A stretch of 64,000 nucleotides of DNA from Kitasatospora gansuensis (GTDB taxonomy: Bacteria; Actinomycetota; Actinomycetes; Streptomycetales; Streptomycetaceae), in NCBI RefSeq assembly GCF_014203705.1, contig NZ_JACHJR010000001.1, forward strand, positions 6,944,001 to 7,008,000. Reading direction: 5' to 3'. The position numbers and the translations under genes are program-made. This document shows, in pieces, positions 39,839-49,125 of this stretch. The notes beneath the pieces are model-generated. The model did no database searches. It saw nothing but the letters and a program-made list of their open reading frames with translations, and had not been told where the DNA came from. How positions within the stretch are numbered: position 1 is the first letter of the stretch; the number at the start of each line of letters is the position of its first letter.

Positions 39839-40939
39839 TCAGCTCCGCAGCACCTGCTCGTACACCTGCTCGACGGCTCGCTGGGCCCCGGCGACGTCGA
39901 AGCGCTCGGCGCGCAGCCGGGCGGCCGCCCCGAGCCGCTCGCGCAGCCCGGCGTCCCCGGCCAGCCGCCCGAAGGCGGCGGCCAGGCCGGCCGGATCGCC
40001 CGGCTCGACCAGGAAGCCCTGGCCGCCGTCGTCCAGTACCTCGGGCATCCCGCCGACCCTGGTCACCACCGAGGGCAGGCCGCTGGTCATCGCCTCCATC
40101 AGCGCGACCGGCAGCCCCTCCTGACGGGAGCTCAGGGTGAACACGTCGAAGCCCGGCAGCAGTTCGGGCACATCCGCCCGGGATCCGGCGAACACCACGC
40201 CCTCGCCCGCGGCCGCCCGCAGCTCGGCCTCCAGCGGCCCCGAGCCGATCAGCACCAGCCGGGCCCCGGGGTGCTGCTCGCGGAGCAGGCCGAACGCGGT
40301 CAGCAGGGTGGCCTGGTCCTTCTTCGGGGTGAAGTTGGCGACCGTGCCGATCACCAACGCGTCCGGTGGCAGCGCGAGTTCGGCCCTGGCGTGGGCCCGG
40401 GCGGCCGGGCCGCCGGCCGCGCCGCCCAGATCGGGGCCGTGGTGCACCACGTGGACGAACTCGCCGGCCCGGCGGCGGGCCGCCGGGATCGCCGCGGCCA
40501 CCGCGTGCGAGACCGCGATCACGGCCCGATTGCGCCGGTAGGTCAGCGAGTTGGCCCACCGGGTGGCGGTCCGGTAGCGCTCCCAGACGTTGTGCTCGGT
40601 GTGCACCAGCACCGGCTGCCGCCGGCCCAGGGTGAGCAGCCGGGCCGCCGCGGCCGGGATCGGCATGTGCGAGTGCACCAGGTGGTAACGCCGCCGGGCC
40701 AGCAGCCGGGCCAGCCGCCACGGCCAGAGCCGCCCGGGCGCCCCGCCCAGGCAGTGCACGGTGACGCCCGCCGCCTCCAGCGCGGGCACCAGCGCGTCCT
40801 TCCAGGGCAGCACGTACGCGACCTCGATCTCGTACCGCTCGCGGTCCGCGTGGCGGGCGCAGTTGACCAGCAACTGTTCGGCCCCGCCCCGGCCCAGACC
40901 CTTGGTCAGCCAGAGCACCCGGATCCGTCCCGCGGTCAC
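39839..40939 (-). CDS. GT4-type glycosyltransferase
   Basis: The 366-residue protein has a GT-B fold. The N-terminal domain starts RVLWLTKGLGRGGAEQLLV, with HSHMPIPAAAARLL and HNVWERYR; the C-terminal domain has FTPKKDQATLLTAFGLL and the nucleotide-sugar motif EX7E in SSRQEGLPVALMEAM. This branch retains anomeric configuration and transfers hexoses or amino sugars to lipid-linked acceptors. It overlaps the Wzz-like gene by ATGA at 40936-40939. The sugar is unknown. Confidence 0.85.
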   Translation of the reverse strand: MTAGRIRVLWLTKGLGRGGAEQLLVNCARHADRERYEIEVAYVLPWKDALVPALEAAGVTVHCLGGAPGRLWPWRLARLLARRRYHLVHSHMPIPAAAARLLTLGRRQPVLVHTEHNVWERYRTATRWANSLTYRRNRAVIAVSHAVAAAIPAARRRAGEFVHVVHHGPDLGGAAGGPAARAHARAELALPPDALVIGTVANFTPKKDQATLLTAFGLLREQHPGARLVLIGSGPLEAELRAAAGEGVVFAGSRADVPELLPGFDVFTLSSRQEGLPVALMEAMTSGLPSVVTRVGGMPEVLDDGGQGFLVEPGDPAGLAAAFGRLAGDAGLRERLGAAARLRAERFDVAGAQRAVEQVYEQVLRS

Positions 40940-42666
40940 CGGAGCTCTCCCTCGGGGCCGCCGGTGGCCGGCTCGACGGCCGCGGACGGCGGCTGGTTGC
41001 GCCGGGCCCAGGTCGGCGAGGCGCGGTGCCTGGGCTCCTCGCCGTGCTGCTGGAGGGCCGGGCCCGCCGGCTGGGCGGGCACCCCGGGCTGGCCGCTGCC
41101 GTGCAGACCGTCGCGCTTGCGGCGGCCGGACTGGCCGAGCGTGCCGAGCAGCGCCACCCCGGCCACCGGCACGCCCGTCCGGGAGAGCAACTCACTGACC
41201 CGGTCCGCCTGTTCGGGCGTCACATTGCCCGCCATCACGGTCACCAGCACCGCGTCCGCGTGCCGGACCAGGTCGTACGCGTCGTTGGCGTGCAGCAGCG
41301 GGGAGCTGTCGATCAGCACCACGTCCGCGTGCCGCCGGGCCCGCCGGAGCACCTCGCCCGCGCGCAGCACCAGGGCGGCCGGGTAGGCGGTGGTGTTGCC
41401 GCCGGTGATCAGGTGGACGCCGTCCACGTTGGTCCGCCGGATCAGGTCGTCCAGCTCGGGCAGCTGCTCACCGCTGAGCAGCTCGGCCATCCCCGGGCCC
41501 TCGCCCACGCCGAACTGCACGTGCGCCTGCGGATGGCGGAAGTCGCAGTCCAGCACCAGGACTTCACGGCCGGTCTCGGCCAGCGCGGCGGCCAGGTTGG
41601 CCACCGTGGTGGTCCGCCCGTCGCCGCTGCGGCCGGACATCACCAGGATCACCGGCGCGGGCTGGGCCAGCCGCCGGGAGACCAGCTCGGCCGGGTTGAG
41701 GTTGCCGTCGGCCAGCTGCGCGGCGAGCGCGGGCGGGCCGGTCAGCAGCAGGGTGGAGCGCAGCGAGCGGAACGCCTCGGCGCCCGGGTCGGACGGCCGG
41801 GCCACCACCAGCGGGTCGCGCAGCCGCCGCAGCCGCCGGGAGAGTTGCGGGATCTCGCCGATCACCGGGAGGTTGAAGGCCTCCTCCACGCCGTTGCGGG
41901 TGCGCACCCGGGTGTCCATCCGACTGAGCATCAGCGCGGCCACCACGCCCAGGGCCAGACCGAGCACCACCGCGAGGGCCAGCCGGACGCCCCGGTTCGG
42001 CGAGCTGAGCAGATTGCCGCCGGCCTCCTTGGCGTCGATCGAGCCCCACTGCTGGATGGCGTCGGTCTGGCTGACGTTCTGCAGGTCGCTGATCGCGGTC
42101 AGGGTCTTGGTCAGCGAGGCCAGCGCGGCCGTCAACTGCGGCTGCAGCTTGGGCTGGTCGGCCGGCTTGGCGGCGGAGAACTGCTGCTGGAACTTGTTGA
42201 CCTGCTCCTGCTGGGTGGCCGCCTGGGCCTCCAGCCGCTTGATCGACTCGCCCGCGCTCTTCGCCGACTCCTGGCTGTAGCCGTTGATGGTCGCCTCGGC
42301 GAAGGCGGCGGCGGTGTCCGCGCAGTTGTGCTGGGTCGGCCCGATGACGGTGAAGGTGAGCATCTGGGTGCTCGCGGCGGCCACCGTCCGGCGGGCCGCC
42401 AGCGCCGCCACGTCCGTGACGCCGAGCTTCTTGGCGGCCGCGGTGGTGACGTCCGAGCCGGCGGCGTAGGAGAGCACCTGGTCGGCCCGGACCGCCTCGC
42501 CCGCGCCCGCCACCGGGGTGATCGCCACCTTGCACTGCCACTTGCCGTTGTCGACGGTGTCGACGGCCGGGGTGAGCAGCAGACCGATGATCAGGGCCGC
42601 CACCGTGCAGCCCGCCAGCAGGCGCCAGTAGCGGCGCAAAACCAGGAAATGGTTAGCCGGTTCCAC
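40936..42666 (-). CDS. Wzz/BY-kinase-like chain-length regulator with Arg in Walker A
   Basis: The 576-residue protein uses GTG 42666, with gagggg upstream; earlier codons in frame lack similarity. It has a Wzz domain flanked by two helices (about 18-38 and 255-275) and a cytoplasmic P-loop domain (about 340-520). Walker A reads SGRSGDGRTTTVANLAA: the usual GKS/T lysine is Arg (codon 41614-41616, about residue 351). Walker A' is VLVLDCDFRHP and Walker B VVLIDSSPLL. The C-terminal tail has no Tyr cluster. True BY-kinases need the Lys and the Tyr tail, so this is likely a regulator without autokinase activity. Confidence 0.8.
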   Translation of the reverse strand: MEPANHFLVLRRYWRLLAGCTVAALIIGLLLTPAVDTVDNGKWQCKVAITPVAGAGEAVRADQVLSYAAGSDVTTAAAKKLGVTDVAALAARRTVAAASTQMLTFTVIGPTQHNCADTAAAFAEATINGYSQESAKSAGESIKRLEAQAATQQEQVNKFQQQFSAAKPADQPKLQPQLTAALASLTKTLTAISDLQNVSQTDAIQQWGSIDAKEAGGNLLSSPNRGVRLALAVVLGLALGVVAALMLSRMDTRVRTRNGVEEAFNLPVIGEIPQLSRRLRRLRDPLVVARPSDPGAEAFRSLRSTLLLTGPPALAAQLADGNLNPAELVSRRLAQPAPVILVMSGRSGDGRTTTVANLAAALAETGREVLVLDCDFRHPQAHVQFGVGEGPGMAELLSGEQLPELDDLIRRTNVDGVHLITGGNTTAYPAALVLRAGEVLRRARRHADVVLIDSSPLLHANDAYDLVRHADAVLVTVMAGNVTPEQADRVSELLSRTGVPVAGVALLGTLGQSGRRKRDGLHGSGQPGVPAQPAGPALQQHGEEPRHRASPTWARRNQPPSAAVEPATGGPEGELR

Positions 42667-42834
42667 CGGTTGGTTCCCCTCGCGTTCGTGATGCGTCCGC
42701 CGTGATGCGTCCGCCGTACGGACCGGCGACAGCTCGCAGCCGCGCGACACCCCCCGACGTCGCCGACTCGCCCCGTGACCCCCGAGGCTGATGCTTGCGG
42801 CACCTGACGTGCGGCGCAAGCACTTTGGCCAATC

Positions 42835-43974
42835 TCATCCCCGGCGCAGTGATCTTTCGTAGAACTCGACCATCTGACCGGAGACATGGTGCAGGGTGAA
42901 CCGGGTCAGGAACCTGGCCCGGGCCGCCTTCACCCGCAGCGCCGCGGCCGAGGGGTCACCGAGCGTCTCCAGCAGCGCGGCCGCCAGCTCGCCCGGCCGC
43001 TCCGGCGGCACCAGCCGCGCGTAGTCCTCCGAGCCGACCGTCTCGCGGAGCGCCGCCACGTCGGCGCAGACCAGCGGAACACCGACCCCCATCGCCTCCA
43101 TCGCCGCACTGCCGAGACCCTCCCAGCGGGACGGCACCGCGAACGCGTCGGAGGCCGCCATCAGGTCGAACACGTCCGAACGTGGCCCCAGGAAGCGGAC
43201 GTTGCCCGCCTGGTCGGCCAGCTTCTGCAGCCCCGGGGTCTCCGCGCCCGGGCTGCCGGCCAGCAGCAGCACCGCGTCGGGCAGGTCGGCCCGGACCTTC
43301 GGCCAGGCTTCCAGCAGCACGTCCAGGCCCTTCTGGTACTGCTGCCGGGCGGCGGCCAGCACCACGGGCGTGTCGGCGGCCAGCTCCAGGCCGGCCCGGA
43401 CGGCGGCCCGCCGCTCGGGCGTCACCGAGCCGAGCAGCTCGGGGTCGCGGCCGCGCGGCACCACGTCGATCCGGTCCGGCGAGACGTGCAGCCGACGGGC
43501 CATCACCTCGGCCACGTGCTTGGTGAGCGCGTGGAACCGACGGGTGCCCTGCGCGGTCGCCGCGTCCACCGCCTGAGCGGCCCGCACCTTCCACGGGTTC
43601 AGGCCGCGGGCGTGCAGATGCTCGGGCCCGTACGCGGAGTTGACCAGACTGGACACCACCGGCACCCCGCTGGCCAGCGCGGCGGAACGGCCGAGCACGT
43701 CCGACTCGTAGAGCGTGGTGTGCACCAGGTCGGGGCGTCGACGGCGGACCAGCCGGCGGAGCGCCGCGAGCTCGCCGACCCGGCTGCCCGCGTGCACGCC
43801 GAAGACGGTGGCACCGGCCCGGGTCAGCTCCGCCTGGAACCCGCCCGGCGAGTGCCGCAGGTACGCCACGTCCAGCTGGACACCCGAGCGGACCAGCTGC
43901 GGCGCCATCGCCACCAGGCCCTGCTCGGCACCGCCGATCCGGCTCACGCTGTCGATCACATAGAGCACGTGCAC
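42835..43974 (-). CDS. GT4-type glycosyltransferase
   Basis: GTG at 43974 begins VHVLYVIDSVSRIGGAEQGL, which places the GT-B N-terminal strand and glycine loop right at the start; the frame runs on upstream as unrelated sequence. The 379-residue protein contains HTTLYESDVLGRSAA, a lysine-rich donor-site motif in QQYQKGLDVLLEAW and the EX7E motif in SRWEGLGSAAMEAM. It is the first gene of the leftward operon. The 168 bases between it and the Wzz-like gene may include a second promoter. Donor sugar not predictable. Confidence 0.85.
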   Translation of the reverse strand: MHVLYVIDSVSRIGGAEQGLVAMAPQLVRSGVQLDVAYLRHSPGGFQAELTRAGATVFGVHAGSRVGELAALRRLVRRRRPDLVHTTLYESDVLGRSAALASGVPVVSSLVNSAYGPEHLHARGLNPWKVRAAQAVDAATAQGTRRFHALTKHVAEVMARRLHVSPDRIDVVPRGRDPELLGSVTPERRAAVRAGLELAADTPVVLAAARQQYQKGLDVLLEAWPKVRADLPDAVLLLAGSPGAETPGLQKLADQAGNVRFLGPRSDVFDLMAASDAFAVPSRWEGLGSAAMEAMGVGVPLVCADVAALRETVGSEDYARLVPPERPGELAAALLETLGDPSAAALRVKAARARFLTRFTLHHVSGQMVEFYERSLRRG

Positions 43975-44167
43975 AGCGGCAACCCCCAGCGAGACCCCCG
44001 GCGCAGACCCCCCGGCCCCGCGCGCCCTGACATGACGATCAGCATCCCAGGCCGGACGGGGGGTCCGCCAGCGAATGGGCATACCGACCGGATCGGCGAG
44101 CCGGCTGTCATTGCCCCGCGCCGCTGGAGCTTGACCCGTCCAGCGAATGTCCCCGAAGGTTGGCCGC

Positions 44168-45235
44168 ATGGCTGACGGACCTCGCGTGCTGCACCTGATC
44201 ACCGACCCCCGGGCCCGGGGCGCGCAGAATCTCGCCCGCGACCTGCACGCCGAACTGCTGCGCCGGGGCACGCCGTCCGTGCTCCGCGCGCTCCAGCCGC
44301 ACCCCGATGCGCCCTCGGACCACGACGCCCCGGTGCTCGGCCCGTCCCGGCACCACCCCGCCACGCTGCGCGCGCTGCGGGCCGCCGCCCGCCGGGCGGA
44401 CGTCGTGGTGGCGCACGGCTCGAGCACCCTGCAGGCCTGCGCCGTCGGGCTGTTGGGGACCGGGGTGCCCTTCGTGTACGTCAACATCGGCGACCCCAGG
44501 CACTGGACCGCGAGCCTGTCCCGCCGCCTGCGGGTGGGCGCGTTCCTGCACCGGGCCGCCGCCGTCTCGGCGATCTCCGACGGGGCCAGGGAGGTGCTGC
44601 TGGAACGCTTCCGGCTGCCCGCCCGGAGGGTCCGCACCATCCCGAACGGCCGGGCCGCCGACGCGTACCGGCCGACCGCCGACCCGGCCGAACAGCAGGC
44701 CGCCCGGGCCCGGTTGGGCCTGCCCCGGCAGGGCCCGGTGGTGGCCTGGATCGGCGCGCTGGCGCCCGAGAAGCGGCTCGACCTGGCGCTGGCCGCGCTC
44801 GACCGGCTGCCCGGCGTGCACCTCGCGATCGCCGGCGACGGCCCGCTGAGCGGCAGCTTCCCGCCCACCGAGCGGGCGCACTTCCTCGGGCGGCTGGCCG
44901 ACCCTGGCGAGCTCTACCGGGCCGCCGACGCGCTGCTGCTGACCAGCGACAGCGAGGGCGTGCCCGGCGTGCTGATCGAGGCCGCGCTGGCCGGACTCCC
45001 CGCCGTCGCCACCGACGTGGGCTGGGTCGGCGACGTCGTCCTGGACGGCCGGACCGGCGCGCTGGTCCGGCCCGGCGACCCGGTCGCGCTGGCCGAGGCG
45101 CTCGGCGGAGTGCTGGCCGGGGACCGCGCCGCGCTCGGCGCCGCCGCCCGGGCGCACGCGCTGGAGCGCTTCGACCTGGCCGTGGTCACCGACTCCTGGC
45201 AGCAGCTGCTCCGGCAGGTCGGCGCAGGGCGTTAA
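44168..45235 (+). CDS. GT4-type glycosyltransferase
   Basis: The 355-residue protein (ATG 44168) has LHLITDPRARGAQNLARDL near the N terminus, a substrate-facing HGSSTLQACAVGLLG loop, the C-terminal VVAWIGALAPEKRLDLALAA, and the EX7E motif in TSDSEGVPGVLIEAA. It reads divergently from the 43974 operon across a 193-base shared promoter region. Its own neighbours downstream (slipin, DsbA-like protein) are less obviously linked. Confidence 0.85.
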   Translation: MADGPRVLHLITDPRARGAQNLARDLHAELLRRGTPSVLRALQPHPDAPSDHDAPVLGPSRHHPATLRALRAAARRADVVVAHGSSTLQACAVGLLGTGVPFVYVNIGDPRHWTASLSRRLRVGAFLHRAAAVSAISDGAREVLLERFRLPARRVRTIPNGRAADAYRPTADPAEQQAARARLGLPRQGPVVAWIGALAPEKRLDLALAALDRLPGVHLAIAGDGPLSGSFPPTERAHFLGRLADPGELYRAADALLLTSDSEGVPGVLIEAALAGLPAVATDVGWVGDVVLDGRTGALVRPGDPVALAEALGGVLAGDRAALGAAARAHALERFDLAVVTDSWQQLLRQVGAGR

Positions 45236-45337
45236 CGATTCGTCAGGAACCCGTCCCGACCTCTGGTTCTCCGGTATGGACGCGCGCATACTGTGCCGCG
45301 CGGCCACGCCTGGTGACCGCCACGGGGGAGGTCGGAC

Positions 45338-46153
45338 ATGGGATTTCTGGCACTGGCGGGCGCGTTGGCCGTGCTCTGGCTGGTCTTCGGGGTCCGGGTC
45401 GTGCAGCAGTACGAACGCGGCGTGGTCTTCCGGCTCGGCCGGGTCCGCGGCAGTGTCCGTGACCCCGGGCCGATGCTGCTGATCCCGCTCGTGGACCGGA
45501 TGCGCAAGGTGAACGTCCAGGTGATCACCATGCCGGTGCCCGCCCAGGAGGGCATCACCCGGGACAACGTCTCGGTCCGGGTCGACGCGGTGGTCTACTT
45601 CCGGGTGGTCGACCCGATCCGGGCCACCGTCGACGTGCAGAACTACACCTTCGCGATGTCCCAGGTGGCGCAGACCTCGCTGCGCTCGGTGATCGGCAAG
45701 AGTGACCTCGACGACCTGCTCTCCGGCCGGGAGGGCCTGCACCGCGGCCTCGAACTGATGCTGGAGAGCCCGGCGGTGGGCTGGGGCGTGCACATCGACC
45801 GGGTGGAGATCAAGGACGTCGCGCTGCCCGACTCGATGAAGCGTTCGATGGCCCGGCAGGCCGAGGCGGACCGGGAGCGGCGGGCCCGGATCATCACCGC
45901 CGACGGCGAGTTCCAGGCCGCGAGCAAGCTCTCCGACGCCGCCCGGCTGATGGACGGCACGCCGTCCGCGATGCAGCTGCGCCTGCTGCAGACCGTGGTC
46001 GAGGTGGCCGCCGAGCAGAACTCCACCCTGGTGCTGCCGTTCCCGGTCGAGCTGCTCCGGTTCTTCGACAGCATGAACCGGAGCGGGAGCAACTCCGCAG
46101 TTCCCGAGCAGGCCCCCGAGCAGCCCGTCCCGCTCGACAAGACCGACGGCTGA
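45338..46153 (+). CDS. Slipin (SPFH/band-7 membrane protein)
   Basis: The 271-residue protein has an N-terminal hydrophobic hairpin (FLALAGALAVLWLVFGVRVV), then the band-7 domain: QQYERGVVFRLGRVRG, GPMLLIPLVDRMRKVN, GITRDNVSVRVDAVVYFRVV (given in part as DNVSVRVDAVVYFRV) and the stomatin signature WGVHIDRVEIKDVALPDSM. Stomatin-like slipins organise membrane microdomains and pair with NfeD-type proteins, but none is adjacent. The Pro/Glu-rich tail is probably disordered. A hairpin terminator lies seven bases beyond the stop. Confidence 0.9.
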   Translation: MGFLALAGALAVLWLVFGVRVVQQYERGVVFRLGRVRGSVRDPGPMLLIPLVDRMRKVNVQVITMPVPAQEGITRDNVSVRVDAVVYFRVVDPIRATVDVQNYTFAMSQVAQTSLRSVIGKSDLDDLLSGREGLHRGLELMLESPAVGWGVHIDRVEIKDVALPDSMKRSMARQAEADRERRARIITADGEFQAASKLSDAARLMDGTPSAMQLRLLQTVVEVAAEQNSTLVLPFPVELLRFFDSMNRSGSNSAVPEQAPEQPVPLDKTDG

Positions 46154-46160
46154 CGCGGTT

Positions 46161-46195
46161 GGGCCGTCCGGGCGAAGATTCGCTCCGGACGGCCC
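46161..46195 (+). terminator. Terminator after slipin gene
   Basis: A stem of 11 bp (gggccgtccgg with ccggacggccc) continues into an inner 5-bp stem (gcgaa with ttcgc) across a single bulged t, closing over a two-base ga that must open to a small loop. Confidence 0.8.
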
Positions 46196-46239
46196 GTCAG
46201 CTGGCCCGGCAGGCACCGGCGCTGGCAGCATGACCGCCC

Positions 46240-46875
46240 GTGAACCCGCTTCTGCGCACCGCCGTGCTGGCCGCCGTCGCCAGCGGACTGCTCGTCACCC
46301 CGGCCGCCGCCGCACCCGAAGTCCCGCACGAGGGCGGCCTGGTGGGCCGGATCGACAACCCGGGCCCGGTCCGGGCGATGAAGCAGGAGGCGGTCGAGTT
46401 CTTCTGGTACGACTGCGGGCACTCCCAGCAGCTGGAGATCCCGCTCGAGCGCTGGGCGGAGAAGCACCGGTCCGACGTGACGCTCCGTCGGGTGCCGGCG
46501 GTCTGGCCGGGCAGCCGCGAGGAGGAGACCCAGCGCGGGCACGCCCGGCTGTACTACACGCTGGAGCAGCTCGGCGAGGTGGACCGGCTGCAGCTCGCGG
46601 TGTTCCGCGCGGTGCGCGAGCGGGAGACCGACGTCACCACCGAGGAGACCGCCACCGCCTGGGCGCTGACGGCGGGTCTGGATCCGGACAAGTTCCGGGC
46701 GGCGTACCGGTCTTCGGAAGTCGAGCGGGCCACCGAGGAGGCCGGCGAGCTGCTGGCCCGGTACCAGGTGGACGAACTGCCGACCGTGCTGGTGCAGGGC
46801 GGCCATCGGGTGCAGCCGAGCCGGGACGGCGGGGTCGAGGGGATGCCCGCCGCACTGGACCGGCTGGTCGACTGA
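46240..46875 (+). CDS. DsbA-like thioredoxin-fold protein with a monothiol site
   Basis: The 211-residue protein has a Sec signal (about 1-24: TAVLAAVASGLLVTPAAAA) and a thioredoxin/DsbA fold (about 50-205). The redox motif reads FFWYDCGHSQQLE: the first Cys (about 59) is present but the second is Ser (62), where DsbA has CPHC. The conserved cis-Pro loop DELPTVLVQ is kept. A monothiol enzyme could act as an isomerase or only as a chaperone, and cannot cycle as a normal oxidase. GTG 46240 is the start. It has no obvious operon partner. Confidence 0.8.
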   Translation: MNPLLRTAVLAAVASGLLVTPAAAAPEVPHEGGLVGRIDNPGPVRAMKQEAVEFFWYDCGHSQQLEIPLERWAEKHRSDVTLRRVPAVWPGSREEETQRGHARLYYTLEQLGEVDRLQLAVFRAVRERETDVTTEETATAWALTAGLDPDKFRAAYRSSEVERATEEAGELLARYQVDELPTVLVQGGHRVQPSRDGGVEGMPAALDRLVD

Positions 46876-47041
46876 CCTCCGACCGACGCGGGCTCTGAGC
46901 AGCCCGAATTCTTCACCGAACCAGCCCCTTGCTCGCACACTCTGTGCCAGAGTGGTCGCCGCGGCCGAACTGCCTCAGCAGCGGCCCGGATTCGAGGCTC
47001 GTACCTCGGACATCACTCGGCACCGGAGAAGGCGGGGTTCC

Positions 47042-47938
47042 GTGGGGGGACAGCGCGCGCAGGTCCTGGACCAGCGCGACAACCAGACCGAGGCGCGGCG
47101 GGCGGGGGCCGACGGTCCGCCTGCTGAACTGATCTTCAAACGAAGGCTGCGGCCCGCCCAGGTGGCCCGCGAACTGCTCGGAGCGCGCGAGTTGGTCCGC
47201 GCGCTCGCCGAACGTGACCTGCGGGCCCGGTACAAGCAGGCGGTGCTCGGCTTCGCCTGGGCGGTGCTCACGCCGCTGGCGCTGTGCGCCATCTTCACGC
47301 TGGTGTTCCAGCGGGCGGTGAAGATCGACACCGGCGGGGTGGCCTACCCGCTGTTCGCCTATGTCGGCCTGATCGTCTGGCAGTTCTTCAGCAACACGAT
47401 GAACCAGGGTGCGCTCAGCCTGGCCAACAACCTCAGCCTGCTGAACAAGGTCTACTGCCCGCGCGAGGTCTTCCCGCTCGCCACCATGCTGGTCGCCAGC
47501 GTGGACATGCTGATCGGCATCGGCGTGCTCGGCCTGCTCTTCCTGGCCTTCTGGACGCCCCCGGCGATCACCTTCTTCTGGGTGTTCCCGCTGCTGCTGA
47601 TCCAGCTCGCCTTCACCTACGGCGTGGCCCTGGTGCTCTCGGTCGCCGTGGTCTACCTGCGCGACGTCCGGCACCTGCTGCCGATCATCACCCAGATGGG
47701 CGTGTTCGCCACCCCGGTCGCCTACCCGCTCTCGCAGATCCCGCAGGGGCTGCAGGAGATCTACGTCGGGTTCAACCCGCTCGGCGCCGTGATCGAGGGT
47801 TACCGCCGCGCGCTGCTGTACGGCCAGGCGCCGGACCTCGCCCTGACCGGCATCGCCGCCGCCAGCTCGGTGGTCTTCCTGGTCGGCGGCTACCTGGTCT
47901 TCAAGAAGCTGGAAACGGGGATCGCCGATGTCGCCTGA
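47042..47938 (+). CDS. Wzm/TagG-type ABC-2 permease
   Basis: The 298-residue protein starts at GTG 47042. A cytoplasmic N terminus (ELLGARELVRALAERDLRARYKQAVLG) with the amphipathic helix typical of TagG/Wzm comes first, then six helices including LVFQRAVKIDTGG-linked ones and GVFATPVAYPLSQIPQ, the last-helix motif of polysaccharide exporters. These permeases flip undecaprenyl- or lipid-linked glycans with the partner ATPase. It overlaps the ATPase gene by 11 bases (GAT GTC/ATG TCG), so the pair is coupled. Confidence 0.9.
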   Translation: MGGQRAQVLDQRDNQTEARRAGADGPPAELIFKRRLRPAQVARELLGARELVRALAERDLRARYKQAVLGFAWAVLTPLALCAIFTLVFQRAVKIDTGGVAYPLFAYVGLIVWQFFSNTMNQGALSLANNLSLLNKVYCPREVFPLATMLVASVDMLIGIGVLGLLFLAFWTPPAITFFWVFPLLLIQLAFTYGVALVLSVAVVYLRDVRHLLPIITQMGVFATPVAYPLSQIPQGLQEIYVGFNPLGAVIEGYRRALLYGQAPDLALTGIAAASSVVFLVGGYLVFKKLETGIADVA

Positions 47939-49121
47939 GTACCCGCTGGGCACCATCAGGACCGAGCAGGTCTGGAAGCGCTTCAAGGCCGACCAGCAAC
48001 GGATGCTGCTGCGCGACAAGGTCGAGCAGCTGACCCGCAAACTGCGCGGCGGCCGGGGCGAGGACTGGCGCTGGGCGCTGCGGGACATCAACCTGCACAT
48101 CGAGCCCGGCGAGTCGGTCGGCCTGATCGGCTCCAACGGCTCCGGCAAGTCCACCCTGCTCAAGATGCTGACCCGGGTGATGTACCCGTACGGCGGGGTG
48201 ATCGACGTGCGCGGCCGGATCGGCGCGCTGATCGAGATCCGGGCCGGCATCCACCCCGACCTGACGGGCCGGGAGAACATCTACCTGTTCGGCGCGCTGC
48301 TCGGCCTCAAGCGCCGGGAGGTGGCCTCCCGGTTCGACGCGATCGTGGAGTTCGCCCGGCTCGGCGGGGCGATCGACCGTCAGGTCAAGTACTACTCCTC
48401 GGGCATGCAGATGCGGCTCGGCTTCGCGGTGGCCGCCTACCTGGAGCCGCACGTGCTGCTGGTGGACGAGGTGCTGGCGGTCGGCGACGCGGTCTTCCAG
48501 CAGCGCTGCCTGGACCGGATGCGCGAGGTCGCCGAGCAGGGCACCACGATCGTCTTCGTCTCGCACGACCTGCCCGCCGTCGAGTCGATCTGCCGCCGGG
48601 GCGTCTGGCTGGAGCAGGGCTCGATCCGGGTGGACGCGGGCATCAAGGAGGCGATGTCCGGCTACCGGGACTCGATCGAGGCGCAGTCCGAGGCCGGTGG
48701 CCGGGTCGGCGAGCCGCTCCAGCTGCTCAAGCACGAGATCGTCGGCGACGGCCGGGAGAACCTCACCACCGACGAGCCGATGACCGTCGAGCTCACCCTC
48801 GGCGGCGACTACCGGGGCGACGCCACCCTGCACCTGGGTGTCAGCGAGGGCACCTCCAGCCCGATCTTCCAGATCAGCCACGAGATCCGGCTCACCGGCG
48901 AGGACCACCAGGTCGCCTGTATGATCCCCAACCTGCCGCTGCCGCGCGGCCGTTACACGCTCTGGGCCGGTGTCTACAGCATCGGCAAGACCGACGGCGG
49001 CACGCTGATGAGCTGGCACTCGGTCGGCCAGTTCGACGTCTTCGGCCCGATGCTGGACACCCCGCCACGGGCCGTGGTGCTGGCCGCACCGGTCTTCGTC
49101 CCGCACCGCTGGGAGGAGTGA
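47928..49121 (+). CDS. Wzt/TagH-type ABC transporter ATPase with C-terminal glycan-binding domain
   Basis: The 397-residue protein has an ABC domain with Walker A GSNGSGKSTLLKML (about 69), the motif YYSSGMQMRLGFAVA, Walker B HVLLVDEVLAVGD and switch His in IVFVSHDLP. These are characteristic of the O-antigen/teichoic-acid exporter branch. The C-terminal 130 residues (from about 260) form a Wzt-C-like beta-sandwich (HEIVGDGRENLTTDEPMTVEL shown in part as ENLTTDEPMTVELTL) that recognises the glycan end in Klebsiella and E. coli Wzt. This suggests selection of a capped polymer for export. The next glycosyltransferase starts four bases later. Confidence 0.9.
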   Translation: MSPEYPLGTIRTEQVWKRFKADQQRMLLRDKVEQLTRKLRGGRGEDWRWALRDINLHIEPGESVGLIGSNGSGKSTLLKMLTRVMYPYGGVIDVRGRIGALIEIRAGIHPDLTGRENIYLFGALLGLKRREVASRFDAIVEFARLGGAIDRQVKYYSSGMQMRLGFAVAAYLEPHVLLVDEVLAVGDAVFQQRCLDRMREVAEQGTTIVFVSHDLPAVESICRRGVWLEQGSIRVDAGIKEAMSGYRDSIEAQSEAGGRVGEPLQLLKHEIVGDGRENLTTDEPMTVELTLGGDYRGDATLHLGVSEGTSSPIFQISHEIRLTGEDHQVACMIPNLPLPRGRYTLWAGVYSIGKTDGGTLMSWHSVGQFDVFGPMLDTPPRAVVLAAPVFVPHRWEE

Positions 49122-49125
49122 ACCG

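Noticed and set aside
38789..41386. 865-codon plus-strand frame over two polysaccharide genes
   Set aside because: It overlaps two clear genes and lacks any motif.
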